Below are positions 34,143-44,321 of a stretch of DNA of 64,000 nucleotides, piece by piece. Under the pieces are notes generated by a model. The model was given only the letters and a program-made list of their open reading frames with translations. It was not told the DNA's origin and searched no databases. Each line of letters begins with the position of its first letter. Within the stretch, counting starts at the first letter, position 1. This stretch comes from Odontesthes bonariensis (lineage: Eukaryota > Chordata > Actinopteri > Atheriniformes > Atherinopsidae), in assembly GCF_027942865.1 (NCBI RefSeq), contig NC_134519.1, positions 21,734,248 to 21,798,247 on the forward strand, written 5' to 3'. A program made the position numbers and the translations under genes.

Positions 34143-35648
34143 GATGAGTATTGTTGCTCTAGTTTGTCATAGAATTGCATTGCTCATATTTTACATTCAT
34201 TTTGGAATGAAAACATCTATTTTATTGACAAATGAATAATGCAAGTTATTTGTTTCAAGTATCACATTGATTGTTGTGCTACATTGAAATCAGCGTTCTG
34301 GAAGAAGAACTAGAGTTTTATCGGCTTTATTTTTATTAAATTTCCTCTGGGAAAAAAAGCACACCTGATGAAAACTTGCTAAGTGCTTGAAGCTCAACAT
34401 ATAATGAAATAAGATTGACCTTTTATGTTCATTGTGATAATTGTAATATAACACATCCACATAGAATCAGTACTCCCGGATTAGGAGATGAATATATTCC
34501 GTGTTGCAAGTTACAGGTAGATCCCTTATTTATCAAGAAATGTCAAGATCTAGTGTTCTCGGGCCTTTTAAAAGAAGATAGTATAGGTGCTTGTGAGTGA
34601 GGCCAGTAAGAGGAAAAACAGAAATAGAAAAAATATCTACCAATCTAGTAAAAAAAAGACTGCTACTGAGTGCTTAGCATCTCCGGCTGGATTAAAGGGT
34701 TTCAGTTTAAGTAAGACAATGTCCCAAAGCACACCTGCCAATCAATTTAATCAATCAATTGCCAAAAAAAAGGCCTAAACGAGGGAAATACAGGCAGAGG
34801 ACTGTGTCTCTGCAGAGAAATACCCCACAACACACTTCTCTGAGGCCATAAGAGAAAGTGATTGAGAAAGATCGCCTTGGTAAAAACGTGGTATTGTAGG
34901 GAAAGCACTCGGATTTGGAAATTACTCGGGGATGGTGTGTCACAGAGTAATCAAATCCCTCACAACGGTTTTTGTATCGATATATATAAATATTTTAAAA
35001 GTGTTGGAAACTCAATTTTCACCAATGAACGTCTCTAAAAATCCTGCAACTGAAGAAACTGTAGAAATGACTCGATCTTCAGCAAGCTGGTGTCACAGAT
35101 TGGTGATAAGAAACTGCTTGAGAGGCCTATGCTTTCTTACTATCTTCATACTCCAGCCTACCGTCATTTGTGTCAAACTTTATTTTCTCCTCGTGCAAAC
35201 ATGTTGAAAAGATCGGCAATTGCCAGGAGGTGAAGTTACATTTTCACAAGACTGTAAGGACAGCACTTTCCAAAGCAGACAATTTTCCAGATGTGGGCCA
35301 AGAGTCACAAGTCAAAACCCACATACGCCATCTCATCGTTTATATAACACACACAATTTACATGCCTTATGTAACTGCTTTTGACATTTTCAACTCAAAT
35401 CAGTTCCTTAGCTTTTCGGCAACAGCTCATGACATTTTTCAAACAGTGCGGTTGGCATCAGAGGCCAAATCATGTAACGCTATATTACTCAACATCTTAA
35501 ATACACGGCTATCTGTAAAACCAATTAATGAGTTAGGAGGTGCATAAGAATAAACATGACAAAGCAGGTCAGCATTTTTCCAGTAACAGAGTCCCAGTTT
35601 TATGGTTGCTGACGCTTAATGGGTTAGTGACATGTGGTGCAACAGAAT

Positions 35649-38600
35649 CTAGACAAAGTGAGGCCTCGGAGGGACCAAAGGACCATTAAGATCGACACCA
35701 TGTTGTGACTCGACAGCTTGGGCTAGAGTTTCCAGCTGAGTAATAAAAGTCTGAATCTCTTCAGCAGAACTGTGAGTCCAAGCCAGAGGGAGGTGGTCAG
35801 GAACAGGCTCGCGATCTGCAACACAAGCAGTCTGTCAGAAAAGTTGGGGCCAGGCGAAGCCGCGTCAGAGCTCAAAGAGAGTTGAACAAAATGCAGGAAG
35901 CATCGCTTCATTATTTATGTGAAAAAGCTTGCCACATTTTATTCTGCTCACCTTGAAAGAACTGCCCGCTGCGTGTTCTAGCGGCAACTCTTGACAGGGC
36001 CAACCACACAACGGTGTCGGCTCCCTGTTGTACAGTGCGCAGCCTTTCCCCCATCATATGGTGGAACTGAGGCATTGATGTAGAAACAGCTGGACACAGG
36101 GGGAAATCAACTGAGATTAGTGGTGTACGGGTAGTAATGAATTATACGACAAAATCATACTACATCATAGTTACTGACTGAAAATGAGTGGACTTGCTAG
36201 GCAAATATATGTCATGAGGGAACATTTTCCCGTGCATTTGTACAACTACATAAATGCCACCACCACAGTTTGTAAGTTTGGTTAATCTATAGACACGTGC
36301 CCACGTGTCTGGAGGTAATTTTCTTTTTTTTCATTATTTAATTTTGTGGAGATGCAGAACTATTTCGTACCAAAGCTAAAAAAGTAAATCTCTGCTTAAA
36401 GTTCAGATTTGTTTTTACCGTTGACCTTTGACTATAACTTTTGGTGGTTTAAGAGATGACGTGAAAGAACAACACTTAGATAACACCATCATTATGATGG
36501 ATAAAAGCACACCAATGTGATGCTAGAATGATCAAGCATGGCATATTTGCAAATGTTTTTCAGGGATCAGTGGGCTTTTAAAAAGGATGCTAACGGTGTA
36601 TTTGAACAAACAAACAAATAAAAAGGCATGGGAATGTGTGTATATACATGTACGGCTGTCCACACTGTATGTCAGCATTCGTGTGGTATATTGTGTTTAT
36701 CTTGTGTATTTTGTGATGACAGATGCTGTTGACTTGTGATATTTATCTAGTTATTTTATGATTTATTAGTGTGTTCTCATTTCAAATTTGATATTGTGCC
36801 AACTTTCTATAATTTTGATTAATTTCTTAACTGTCTGTGTGTATGGTTGTGCATGGTTGTGATGTACATATCCTGCTGTCTTGGACAGCATGCTCTTGCA
36901 AAAGAGAACTTTGATCTCAATTAAAAATGTTTTCCTGGTTAAATGAAGCTGATAGTAATGATAATTATATGTATGCAGAAGGGGATATGCGTGTATAGTG
37001 TGTACACATCCAAGAGAGACCATGTTATCATATGTATGAGTTAGAATTTGCACTTTTGATATAACAATTGTGTTCAGAAGAATCAGGAGGCTTGATGGAT
37101 TGTGTTGCAAATGTGGTCTCTTTTTCAAGGCATTTCAGGACAAAAAACAAAACACAAAAAAACAAAACATCCTCCCAGATGCATTTGCTGGCCAATATTT
37201 CTGGTGGCCTTTTGGAGACAGTACCTGGTGTGTCAGCCCAGCCTGGATGCATGACTGAGAAGTGAATTACAGGGTTGACTTTGGCCCAGTGTTGGGTTAG
37301 CACCACCTGCTGTCTCTGAAAGGAAACAACATGTTTTAATCTTTGGTAAAACATAAATGTTTGTCTATATTGCGTTATCTTCTGCGTGATAAAAATCTGT
37401 TTTGTATCAGTGATGTTATCAGAATTTAAATCTAATTTTAGATTCTAAAACGATAGAATCCGAATCTGCACGACACCTTCTTGTCCTACCTTGTTCTGTG
37501 CATAGACCATGACACCATCAAAGTAGCCTTTCTCTGACTGCAAGTCATCAACTCGGAGTTTCTGGACCAGCATGCCTCCTGAGGACACAGTGATCTAACA
37601 GGCAGGGGAAAAACAGCTACAGCAGTGTGCTCAGACAACAGCCACTAAAGCATTAACAACAGTGGCATTATGCTGTCCACATGATCCAGATGAAGGCTTT
37701 TTTTTGTGTGTGTATTCATACCACTCTGGGGTCCCGGCTCTTCTGCAGAAGTGGTATAAGAGTCTGAGTGAGGATAAACATGCCTAAAGGGATGGGGAAG
37801 AAAAGGCTTTAAAACTGTTTATCAGCATGATTCTGCCTAAACATCAGAATCAGGTCTCACCCATGGTGTTGGTAGCAAAGTTCTTCTCCAGCCCCTCTTC
37901 ATTCAGCTCCCTCTTCTGCACCATACAGCCTGCATTGTTTATCTACCACAGCGTGTGGCAAATTTTTAATTAGGAATAAGGATTTGCAGTTAATTTCTTT
38001 TTTTTTTGGGGCAAAATATGAATTTCCCCCATTGGGGGATGAATAAAGTATTTTTCTATTCTATTCCAACACCTACCAACACATTCAGCGATGGATACTG
38101 CTTCTTGAAGGCCTCTGCAAATTCCCAGACTTTACGTGTCTGGGACATGTCCACAGTATGTATGTGCACCTCCTAGAAGACCAAGTGTGACTCTCTTTCA
38201 CTGATAACATGGGATATTTGTGCAACTCATTGTAAGGTGTGTTCAAACCTTACACACTCACCATGTTACCGGACTCAGAAACTATATCTGACCTGGCCTC
38301 CTCTGCTCTCTCTTTGTTCCTACACACCATGTGAACTGTCCCGCCTGGAAACAAAACACCAGTGTTCATTTTCTACCAGAATAAAAAGGCATGTGGCAGA
38401 GAGCATACCACGCTACCATTTACCTTTCTTGGCTATAGCAATGGCTGTTGCTTTGCCAATTCCACTGTTGGCTCCAGTGATCATGAAGGATCGTCCAACA
38501 ACGGATATTTCCAGGTCCTTGGGCTCAAAGTCACTGGATGCTGCAGCATAACCTTTCCTAAAGGCACGCAAAAAAAAAAAAAACGAATCAGTGATGACGT

Positions 38601-39021
38601 CTAAGATAAGAGAGGACGAATGACCACCTTAAAAGACAACTGAAAGATTGACGTTTGTTTTTGGCTTTAGTAGTGATGTGAATGTCATTCTCACAACACA
38701 AGAGCCGTCAATAGAACTATTGTAATTGTACATAAAGGCCAGTTTGTGAAGTGATGTGTGCCACACAGTGATAAGACCTTTGACATGCCTCAGTTTAGCA
38801 AAAATAGACTTGAGTAATTACATGAAATCTGTCTCTTTTTTTTTTCACAATGAATTATACATTCTGATTACCAACAAATTGAACTTACAACATAGGACTG
38901 ACTGATATGCATCTCACTTATAGCGACACGTCCAAAATATAGATCAGCATCAAAATTGTACTAACCTTGTATATTGGTGGATCCCATTCAAAAACCAGAC
39001 TGTATTTCGGTACAGAGACAT
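35649..39021 (-). CDS. dhrs12: Dehydrogenase/reductase SDR family member 12
   Basis: A classical-fold short-chain dehydrogenase/reductase; the family's physiological substrate is poorly known. Coding exons from the start codon: 38966-39021, 38424-38557, 38262-38344, 38077-38172, 37861-37942, 37722-37783, 37490-37594, 37225-37315, 35952-36089, 35649-35815. All phases agree and give 337 aa (human DHRS12 about 317). The N terminus MSLYRNTVWF resembles the human MSLYRSVVWF. Visible SDR motifs: TGANSGIG (46-53, cofactor-binding turn), NNAG (125-128), catalytic serine in ITVSSGG (175-176), Y202-x3-K206 in YAQNK. HPGWADTPG follows the active site as in DHRS12. The C-terminal 56-codon exon is longer and less conserved. 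A donor-like CTTAC at about 39124 suggests a noncoding exon may precede the ATG exon. The gene is head to head with ap1s3. Confidence 0.95.
36885..36946 (+). repeat. Non-LTR retrotransposon 3' tail fragment
   Basis: The string AAAGAGAACTTTGATCTCAA, then TTTTCCTGGTTAAATGAAG resembles a widespread fish repeat end (AAAGAGATTTTAATCTCAA...CCTGGTTAAATAAAG). It lies in the long eighth intron of dhrs12. The diverged sequence to its left may be more of the same element. Confidence 0.5.
37995..38066 (+). repeat. LINE-type 3' tail with TTCTA simple repeat
   Basis: A segment AATTTCCCCCATTGGGGGAT, then GAATAAAGTATTTTTCTATTCTATTCC resembles the common fish LINE end (GGGATCAATAAAGTAT followed by a short tandem tail). 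It lies in the dhrs12 intron between coding exons 4 and 5. Confidence 0.5.
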
Positions 39022-39491
39022 GACATCAAGTGAACAGCAACCACCCTAGTAAAAAGTGAACCAGATAGCCAGTCAACCACTGTGACAGATCAAAATCACA
39101 TGAAACAGATGTGAAAGGAGCACTTACTGCTCTCTGCCGTTCCTGCGTGGGAACGACACTTACAACACACACCCACTGTGACTTAAGTCAAAGGGACTTT
39201 AGTTAAAGTTATATCAGTTCATTCAATTACATGTCACGTAGCGCGCGTCTGGCTGAGTGGGACACAAATCTACATTAACCAATCCAGATGCCCGCGAGCT
39301 GTGATGACGCGTCTCAGCTCGGGTGCTCGGGAGGGCGGAGTCAAACTTTTTTGTCTTTTTTTTTTTCACCCTGGCCTCACTTGACGAAGGATAGATATGT
39401 GTTCAGCCGGACTGTTTGACCCTCTGTGAGGGTTAAAGGGCATATTATTTAATCTTCTAACAGAGTCTGCGGCTCTTGGCGCCGGGTCAAA
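39022..39491. promoter_or_regulatory. Divergent promoter region of dhrs12 and ap1s3
   Basis: The two start codons are 470 bp apart and point away from each other. The interval is CpG-richer than its surroundings (GTAGCGCGCGTCTGG, GATGACGCGTCTCAG), has a CCAAT-type AACCAATCC at about 39278 and a CRE-half-site-like TGATGACGCG. No TATA box is evident. A shared bidirectional promoter is the simplest reading. Confidence 0.6.
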
Positions 39492-40063
39492 ATGGTAAGT
39501 GCTTGGCTGTTGTTCTGTGCGCGTGACTGTAGCTGGAAGAAAGCCCTCACCTGTAGCACCTGCTGACAGGTAGCTAACGCTCCTACCCGCACCTCGCCTC
39601 ACCTACGCCACTTCCTTATGCAATAAGGGCATTTGTGGATTTTTATTTTTTTTGTATCTTAATAAGGCTGTATCTTATTTTTATCGGGACTTTTTTAAAC
39701 TTCATTGTGTACCACTAAAGTGGCACTTTTGGCGATAGTCGGAAGTGAGATGCGCGTTTCCTTAACCGGTTCATTCAGTAAAACAGGTTTTGTTAGCTTT
39801 AGTCATCGAGCCCTTCCCTTGTGATAGTTTAATGATTTACATGGTAATTTCCCTCTGGAGTGACTACTCTGGACGCTCACCTAAACATTCGAGTAAACAA
39901 TCCGGCAGGCATAGTGTTTGTTTTCAATGTAGCCAGACCTGCTCAGAAACATGTCCTCTAAACTTTGAAAATACACAAACCCCATTTTTCCCTCTGTGGG
40001 GATAGTGAAAAGCCATACTTGTTAATGAGTAATGCCACATAGGACTCAAACTCTTCAACCCTT

Positions 40064-40126
<63 letters not shown>

Positions 40127-42782
40127 GTGTGTGGCTAGTTTGAGATTGTCCCTTGGAATACCTTTGTGACATGATGAATCTTCCCACTGATGACATTTGT
40201 GTCTTTAGATTCGCTTCCTGCTGCTTTTCAGTCGGCAGGGGAAGCTGCGCCTGCAGAAGTGGTTCACGCCCATTTTGGAACGTGAGAAGAAGAAGATCAT
40301 CAGGGACATGACCACCATTGTGTTGGCACGGAAACCACGTACCTGCAACTTCATGCAATGGAAAGACCTGAAGATTGTTTACAAAAGGTGAGTCTCACCC
40401 ACACGTTTGTTGATGCTGCTTGAATTAGTAATTGTGTTTCTTTTGCGAGTGCACCAGTCACTGTATTTTTCACTAAAAGTTGTTTGTGTATTGTATATTA
40501 TTTGCCCATACATGCTGTCCACATCCTCTCAGGTATGCAAGCTTATATTTCTGCTTGGCTGTGGAGAACCAGGAGAATGAGCTCCTAGCCCTGGAGGTTA
40601 TTCATCGCTACGTGGAGCTGCTGGACAAATACTTTGGCAATGTATTTCAATCTCCTATATTTGATACAACCATACAACCCGTAATGTTGGAATTTAATAG
40701 CTGCTTGAATCTTTCGGGCTGTACAGTTTGTGTCAAGCTGTGACCACAATAATCAACATCTTACCTCCTCACAGGTGTGTGAGCTGGACATAATCTTTAA
40801 CTTTGAGAAGGCCTATTTTATCCTGGATGAGTTTTTAATGGGAGGAGAGATACAAGAAACCTCCAAACAGATTGTGAACCGCTCCATTGATGCTTCGGAT
40901 ATGTTACAGGAGGTGAGGTTTCGCTGGCACACACGCTCGCATGCACACACATGAGCACAAAAGTATGCAAATGCACACAGTGTGTCTAGCAGGTGCAGTG
41001 TGAGCCTGTAACATCTGTTGCATGGCTCAGTGCTCCTAAAGCAAAAGTGACATGTTTTCAAATCCCCTTTGATTCAATTACTTTTTTCTTTCTTGGTTGT
41101 CGTTAAGGAGTTTGTTATTTTTGTTTTAAAGCATCCAGATTCCTAATATTGGTGTTTAACATGTTTCTGATGAGCAGCACTTCTTCATGAATGATATATT
41201 AAGCTCAGATTTGGGAGGTTTATTGCGTGAGCGTGAACTAGTTGGTGTCTAGTAGGGACTTAAATTAACGGTGGTGCTGCTGGATCCCTGTTGCGCCTTT
41301 TTCTCCTCCGTAGTTAATGGCCCTGTCACACTGTTGCGTATGAGAGAAGCGTATGAGTTGCGTATGAAAATCAATAATATAATTTTCATACGCACGAAAA
41401 GTCCTTGAAAATAAAGAATGACTAGCGTATGAGTAGCATATGAACTGCGCATGCCCAGCGTACGTTTCAACGCGCCTATATCAGCAGCCTTTCCACATTG
41501 CTCCATTACTGCAGTAGACGACGCGCTATCAACATCTCTCGAGACATTCATCTCGATCATGCCTCCCAAGAAGCAATCGTCGTTTGCCCGGGCCCTGGGC
41601 CGAGGAAAAGGCAAAAAAACACAAGAATCATTCTCACCCAAACCTGCTGAAATGCCTGATGCACCTGCGGCTGATGAGTTACATGCTTCTGAGCGATCAA
41701 GATCCCCAACTCCTCCTCCTGACCGCTCCCGTGAATCGTCGGTTGCCTGCCGCCTCCATCTCCGCCCGTCTGGCGGAGATGGAGGCGGCAGACGGGCGGA
41801 GGCTATAAATACGCTAGCTGTACGGTACACCTTCATGCCAACATATGGCAATTTATGTCCAGCGTTCTCGACCTATCAGTAACGTACCTATATCGTACCT
41901 CTAGCGTATTCAGCGTATGCCTAGCGTATGCTTAGCGTATTAACCATACGCACAAAAGTTTTGAGCATGTTCAAAAAAATTTTTCTGCCTCAGCGTATGC
42001 CAACGTATGCCAGCGTGCTTGAAACGTATACAACCTATGCCTAACGTTCCCCTGGCGTATGTCAGCGTATACCAGCGTATGAGTGATAATTTTCATACGC
42101 AACTCATATGCTTCTCTCATACGCAACAGTGTGACAGGGCCTTAAAAGCCATGCTGTTCCCCGCTCTTTCTTCATAGATTTATGCTTCTGCTGCTGCTTG
42201 TCTTGCCCCTCCATGTGTGCCTATCTGTCTCTCCCTCAGCCAGTGGTTTTTTGCGAGCGAGAGACAGATTCTTCTGGTATGTGGCGTAAACCTTAGTTTT
42301 TGGCTGAAGCTTCCCGCCCCCCCCCCCCCCCCCCCCCCCCTCTCACCACCCCCATAGGCTCATGGCTCTGTGTGGTACGGTAGTTGAACTGGGTGTGTTG
42401 TTCTGTGCTTCCGTGGTAGGGCTGACTAACACTTCTAATCTAGAGCTGGATTGTGTTCAGCGTAGCCTCTCATTCATTTTGACTATTATCGCTTCAGGAT
42501 GACAGCAGTGAGTGGTTTGAGGTGGAGCTGTTTGGATGACCTTGAATTTGGACAGACAGGTTAGATGCTCTGCTTGTGCTAGTTACCCACTGTGTGTTGG
42601 TGTGCTCAGCATTTAATGAACTAGCTGGTGTGTAGCTGTGTGCAGTAAATATTGAATGCATTACAAGGCACTCTTCTTCATCCATTTTAAAGCCTGTTTT
42701 TTTTTTCTCCCCTTTTCTCCTCTTTTTCTTTTATGCCTTTTCTCAGACCATGGAGGAGTATATGAGCAAACCTGCATTTTAA
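39492..42782 (+). CDS. ap1s3: AP-1 complex subunit sigma-3
   Basis: Small sigma subunit of the AP-1 clathrin adaptor, which works at the trans-Golgi network and endosomes in cargo sorting. Coding exons: 39492-39494 (the ATG alone), 40209-40387, 40533-40641, 40775-40912, 42747-42782. They splice in frame to 154 aa, the human AP1S3 length. The protein reads [17 protein letters not shown] near the start, then [28 protein letters not shown] and [20 protein letters not shown] and the end [11 protein letters not shown] point to AP1S3 rather than AP1S1 or AP1S2. A first exon carrying only the start codon is usual for AP sigma genes. The last intron (1.8 kb) contains an 824-bp mobile element and a second candidate last exon. 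ap1s3 is convergent with scg2. The b-paralogue is likely but not proven. Confidence 0.96.
40065..40133. repeat. (GT)n(GC)n(GT)n array in ap1s3 intron 1
   Basis: About 68 bp of alternating GT with a central GCGCGCGCG block, a strong Z-DNA-type sequence, 75 bp before the second coding exon. Confidence 0.95.
41318..42141. mobile_element. 824-bp inverted-repeat DNA transposon in the last ap1s3 intron
   Basis: The ends are inverted copies, about 50 bp long, starting GGCCCTGTCACACTGTTGCG and continuing through TATGAGTTGCGTATGAAAAT. TTAA flanks both sides (41314-41317 and 42142-42145). The inner flanks carry a dense series of GCGTATG/CATACGC heptamers, especially at 41880-42090, like subterminal binding arrays. 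The centre holds an open frame (41451-41882; an internal ATG at 41560 in good context begins [16 protein letters not shown]) and a 19-bp perfect hairpin at 41748-41790. TTAA suggests piggyBac or Kolobok ancestry. No transposase domain was recognised. Confidence 0.85.
41748..41790. repeat. GC-rich hairpin inside the ap1s3 intron transposon
   Basis: TGCCGCCTCCATCTCCGCC pairs perfectly with GGCGGAGATGGAGGCGGCA across a 5-nt loop (CGTCT). A second overlapping inverted pair (CCGCCCGTCT / AGACGGGCGG) shares the same bases, so two alternative stems are possible. Confidence 0.9.
42317..42340. repeat. Poly(C) tract
   Basis: A run of 24 C, so poly(G) on the minus strand, in the last ap1s3 intron. Length is likely unreliable in assembly. 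Confidence 0.95.
42498..42539 (+). CDS. Candidate alternative last exon of ap1s3
   Basis: After a good acceptor (TTGACTATTATCGCTTCAG) the sequence reads in phase 0 as [13 protein letters not shown] and then TGA. That is the same phase as the known last exon at 42747. Used in its place, it would change the C-terminal 11 residues ([11 protein letters not shown]) to an acidic, aromatic 13-residue tail. Sigma subunit genes of AP-1 are known to vary at the C terminus, but I know of no transcript for this one. Confidence 0.35.
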   Translation, partial: DDSSEWFEVELFG

Positions 42783-43409
42783 AAAAGACTAGCGGCAGCG
42801 AGGAATGCAGGAGCCGGATGGTACTGTACACGAGTCAAAGAAGTTTTTGAAAATTACTTTTTTCTACTCCTTCTTCTTCTTAGTTCTACTGAGTATCTTA
42901 AAGGAGGTAAATGGCATATTGAGTGCTCGCTGTCTGCCTGAAGCGTGGGCGAGTCGGGATCGTTTTAACATTAATTGCTGTTATTTGATTCTAATGAAGT
43001 GGTAGCAGGCGTGGGTGGGGTCTGAAAATGGTATCAGTGAAGGGATTTTTAAATCTACAACCATGTAGCATTCACATCTAAATCCTGCATTAATATATTT
43101 GAAGAGAATGATGTCACTGCCCACGATCTGATTTTTCTTTTTGGAACGTGTTGTGACACAAATATTTTCCACAGCACACGTTTCTGTCTTCGCCACCTTT
43201 CTCACCAGCAAAAACAACAGTTTTTTTGACAGATTTATTCCAGTTTCCAATCTGTGTAACAACATGTGTGGGACTGTAGCTTTTTTTTTCTTCTTTTTTT
43301 TTTATAATGTGCAACTCACAACATCATGATTAAAATGTTTATTTTGATAAATTGTCTGCTCTGAGTGTTTGTCATTATAGTGCGTCTTCTCTCCTCCTCG
43401 CTGAGGGAA

Positions 43410-43435
43410 CCCCCCCCCCCCCCCCACCCCCCCCC
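43410..43435. repeat. Poly(C) tract with one A
   Basis: Sixteen C, one A, then nine C. The reverse strand is G-rich and could form a quadruplex. Confidence 0.95.
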
Positions 43436-44261
43436 GTGGTGTCGTGTGTGTGTGAGTTCAATAAGGCAACACAACTCGGCAAGAAGAAAAATAATAGCGC
43501 TGATGCTTTATTCATCTGTGATCGATCACACAATTTTTTTGAACATGTACAAAATGGTTTAAAAATGAGCATACATAGCACAACCACTGTTAGGCCAACA
43601 ACACAGAGCTTCGCAGTATGAAAGGGTTAGAAGGCAGGTGACGGTCTGATATTTAGACTTGGAAATAATTACTCATGTTTTAACATTAAATCCACTAACC
43701 CTGAATATATCACGAGTCACAACAACACTCGTTCTCAGCCCAGCACACTGCCCTAACGAAAAATCCCTATAATATACCTTATGGTGCTCCTGTTGTTACT
43801 CTGTACGCTTGTGTTTTCGAAGGCCCAGTCAGAATTATACTTGATCATTTACATGAATATTCACATTTGCAATTGAATAGATTTGACACAATGAAAAATA
43901 AGCTTTTATTTAAACATTACTCGGCTGATTGTGTTTTCGGACCTAGGGTTGTGCACAAACTTTTATCAACATCACAATCTTAATTTCTCAGATTTGGTTT
44001 TAATTTGAATATTCATCATCTAGCTGAGAGCTCACATCCACTGGCTGAGACGACGACCTTCTGCCTCACTGCTTGCTCCTTTTAGTCTCCTGTGGGATGA
44101 TTGAAATATTTCTAGAATGTTCTTGCAGCAAGTAGGGACTGTCATTGTTAAAATTCTATTCTACTTCTAAGATTGCTATAGTTCATTTTCGTTAGGGTGA
44201 TATTAATACCAGATATAGTTCATATGATATAAATTTGTAAACTAGATCACGTCCACCAAAC

Positions 44262-44267
44262 TTTATT
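44262..44267 (-). terminator. Candidate scg2 poly(A) signal
   Basis: AATAAA on the minus strand, 55 bp after the scg2 stop codon. That would give a very short 3' UTR, so the distal signal at 43507 may be the main one. Confidence 0.4.
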
Positions 44268-44321
44268 TTTGAGACAGTATAAATACTATATTCATAACAA
44301 TGCGTCTTGCAGGGGATCGGG

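Larger units (their letters stand above)
33686..35648. other. cul3 3' UTR and convergent spacer to dhrs12
   Basis: cul3 and dhrs12 are tail to tail. The first 460 bp or so are the cul3 3' UTR, with an ATT/T-rich tract at 34039-34074 and a poly(A) signal at 34137. The remainder is AT-rich with no recognisable exon. A minus-strand AATAAA (plus TTTATT at 35179) could end dhrs12. Confidence 0.6.
42783..44321. other. Convergent 3' UTR region between ap1s3 and scg2
   Basis: No coding exon. A weak plus-strand poly(A) signal ATTAAA at 43329 could end ap1s3. Minus-strand AATAAA candidates for scg2 are at 44262-44267 and 43507-43512. A poly(C) tract lies at 43410-43435. The 3' ends of the two genes may come close together or overlap. 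Confidence 0.5.

Noticed and set aside
39924-40358. 144-codon minus-strand frame rich in His/Thr
   Set aside because: It reads through the GT array and the reverse of ap1s3 exon 2.
41249-41851. 200-codon minus-strand frame in the ap1s3 intron
   Set aside because: It crosses the boundary of the transposon into unrelated intron and passes through the hairpin; no domain seen. The plus-strand frame starting at 41560 is the better candidate and is still unproven.
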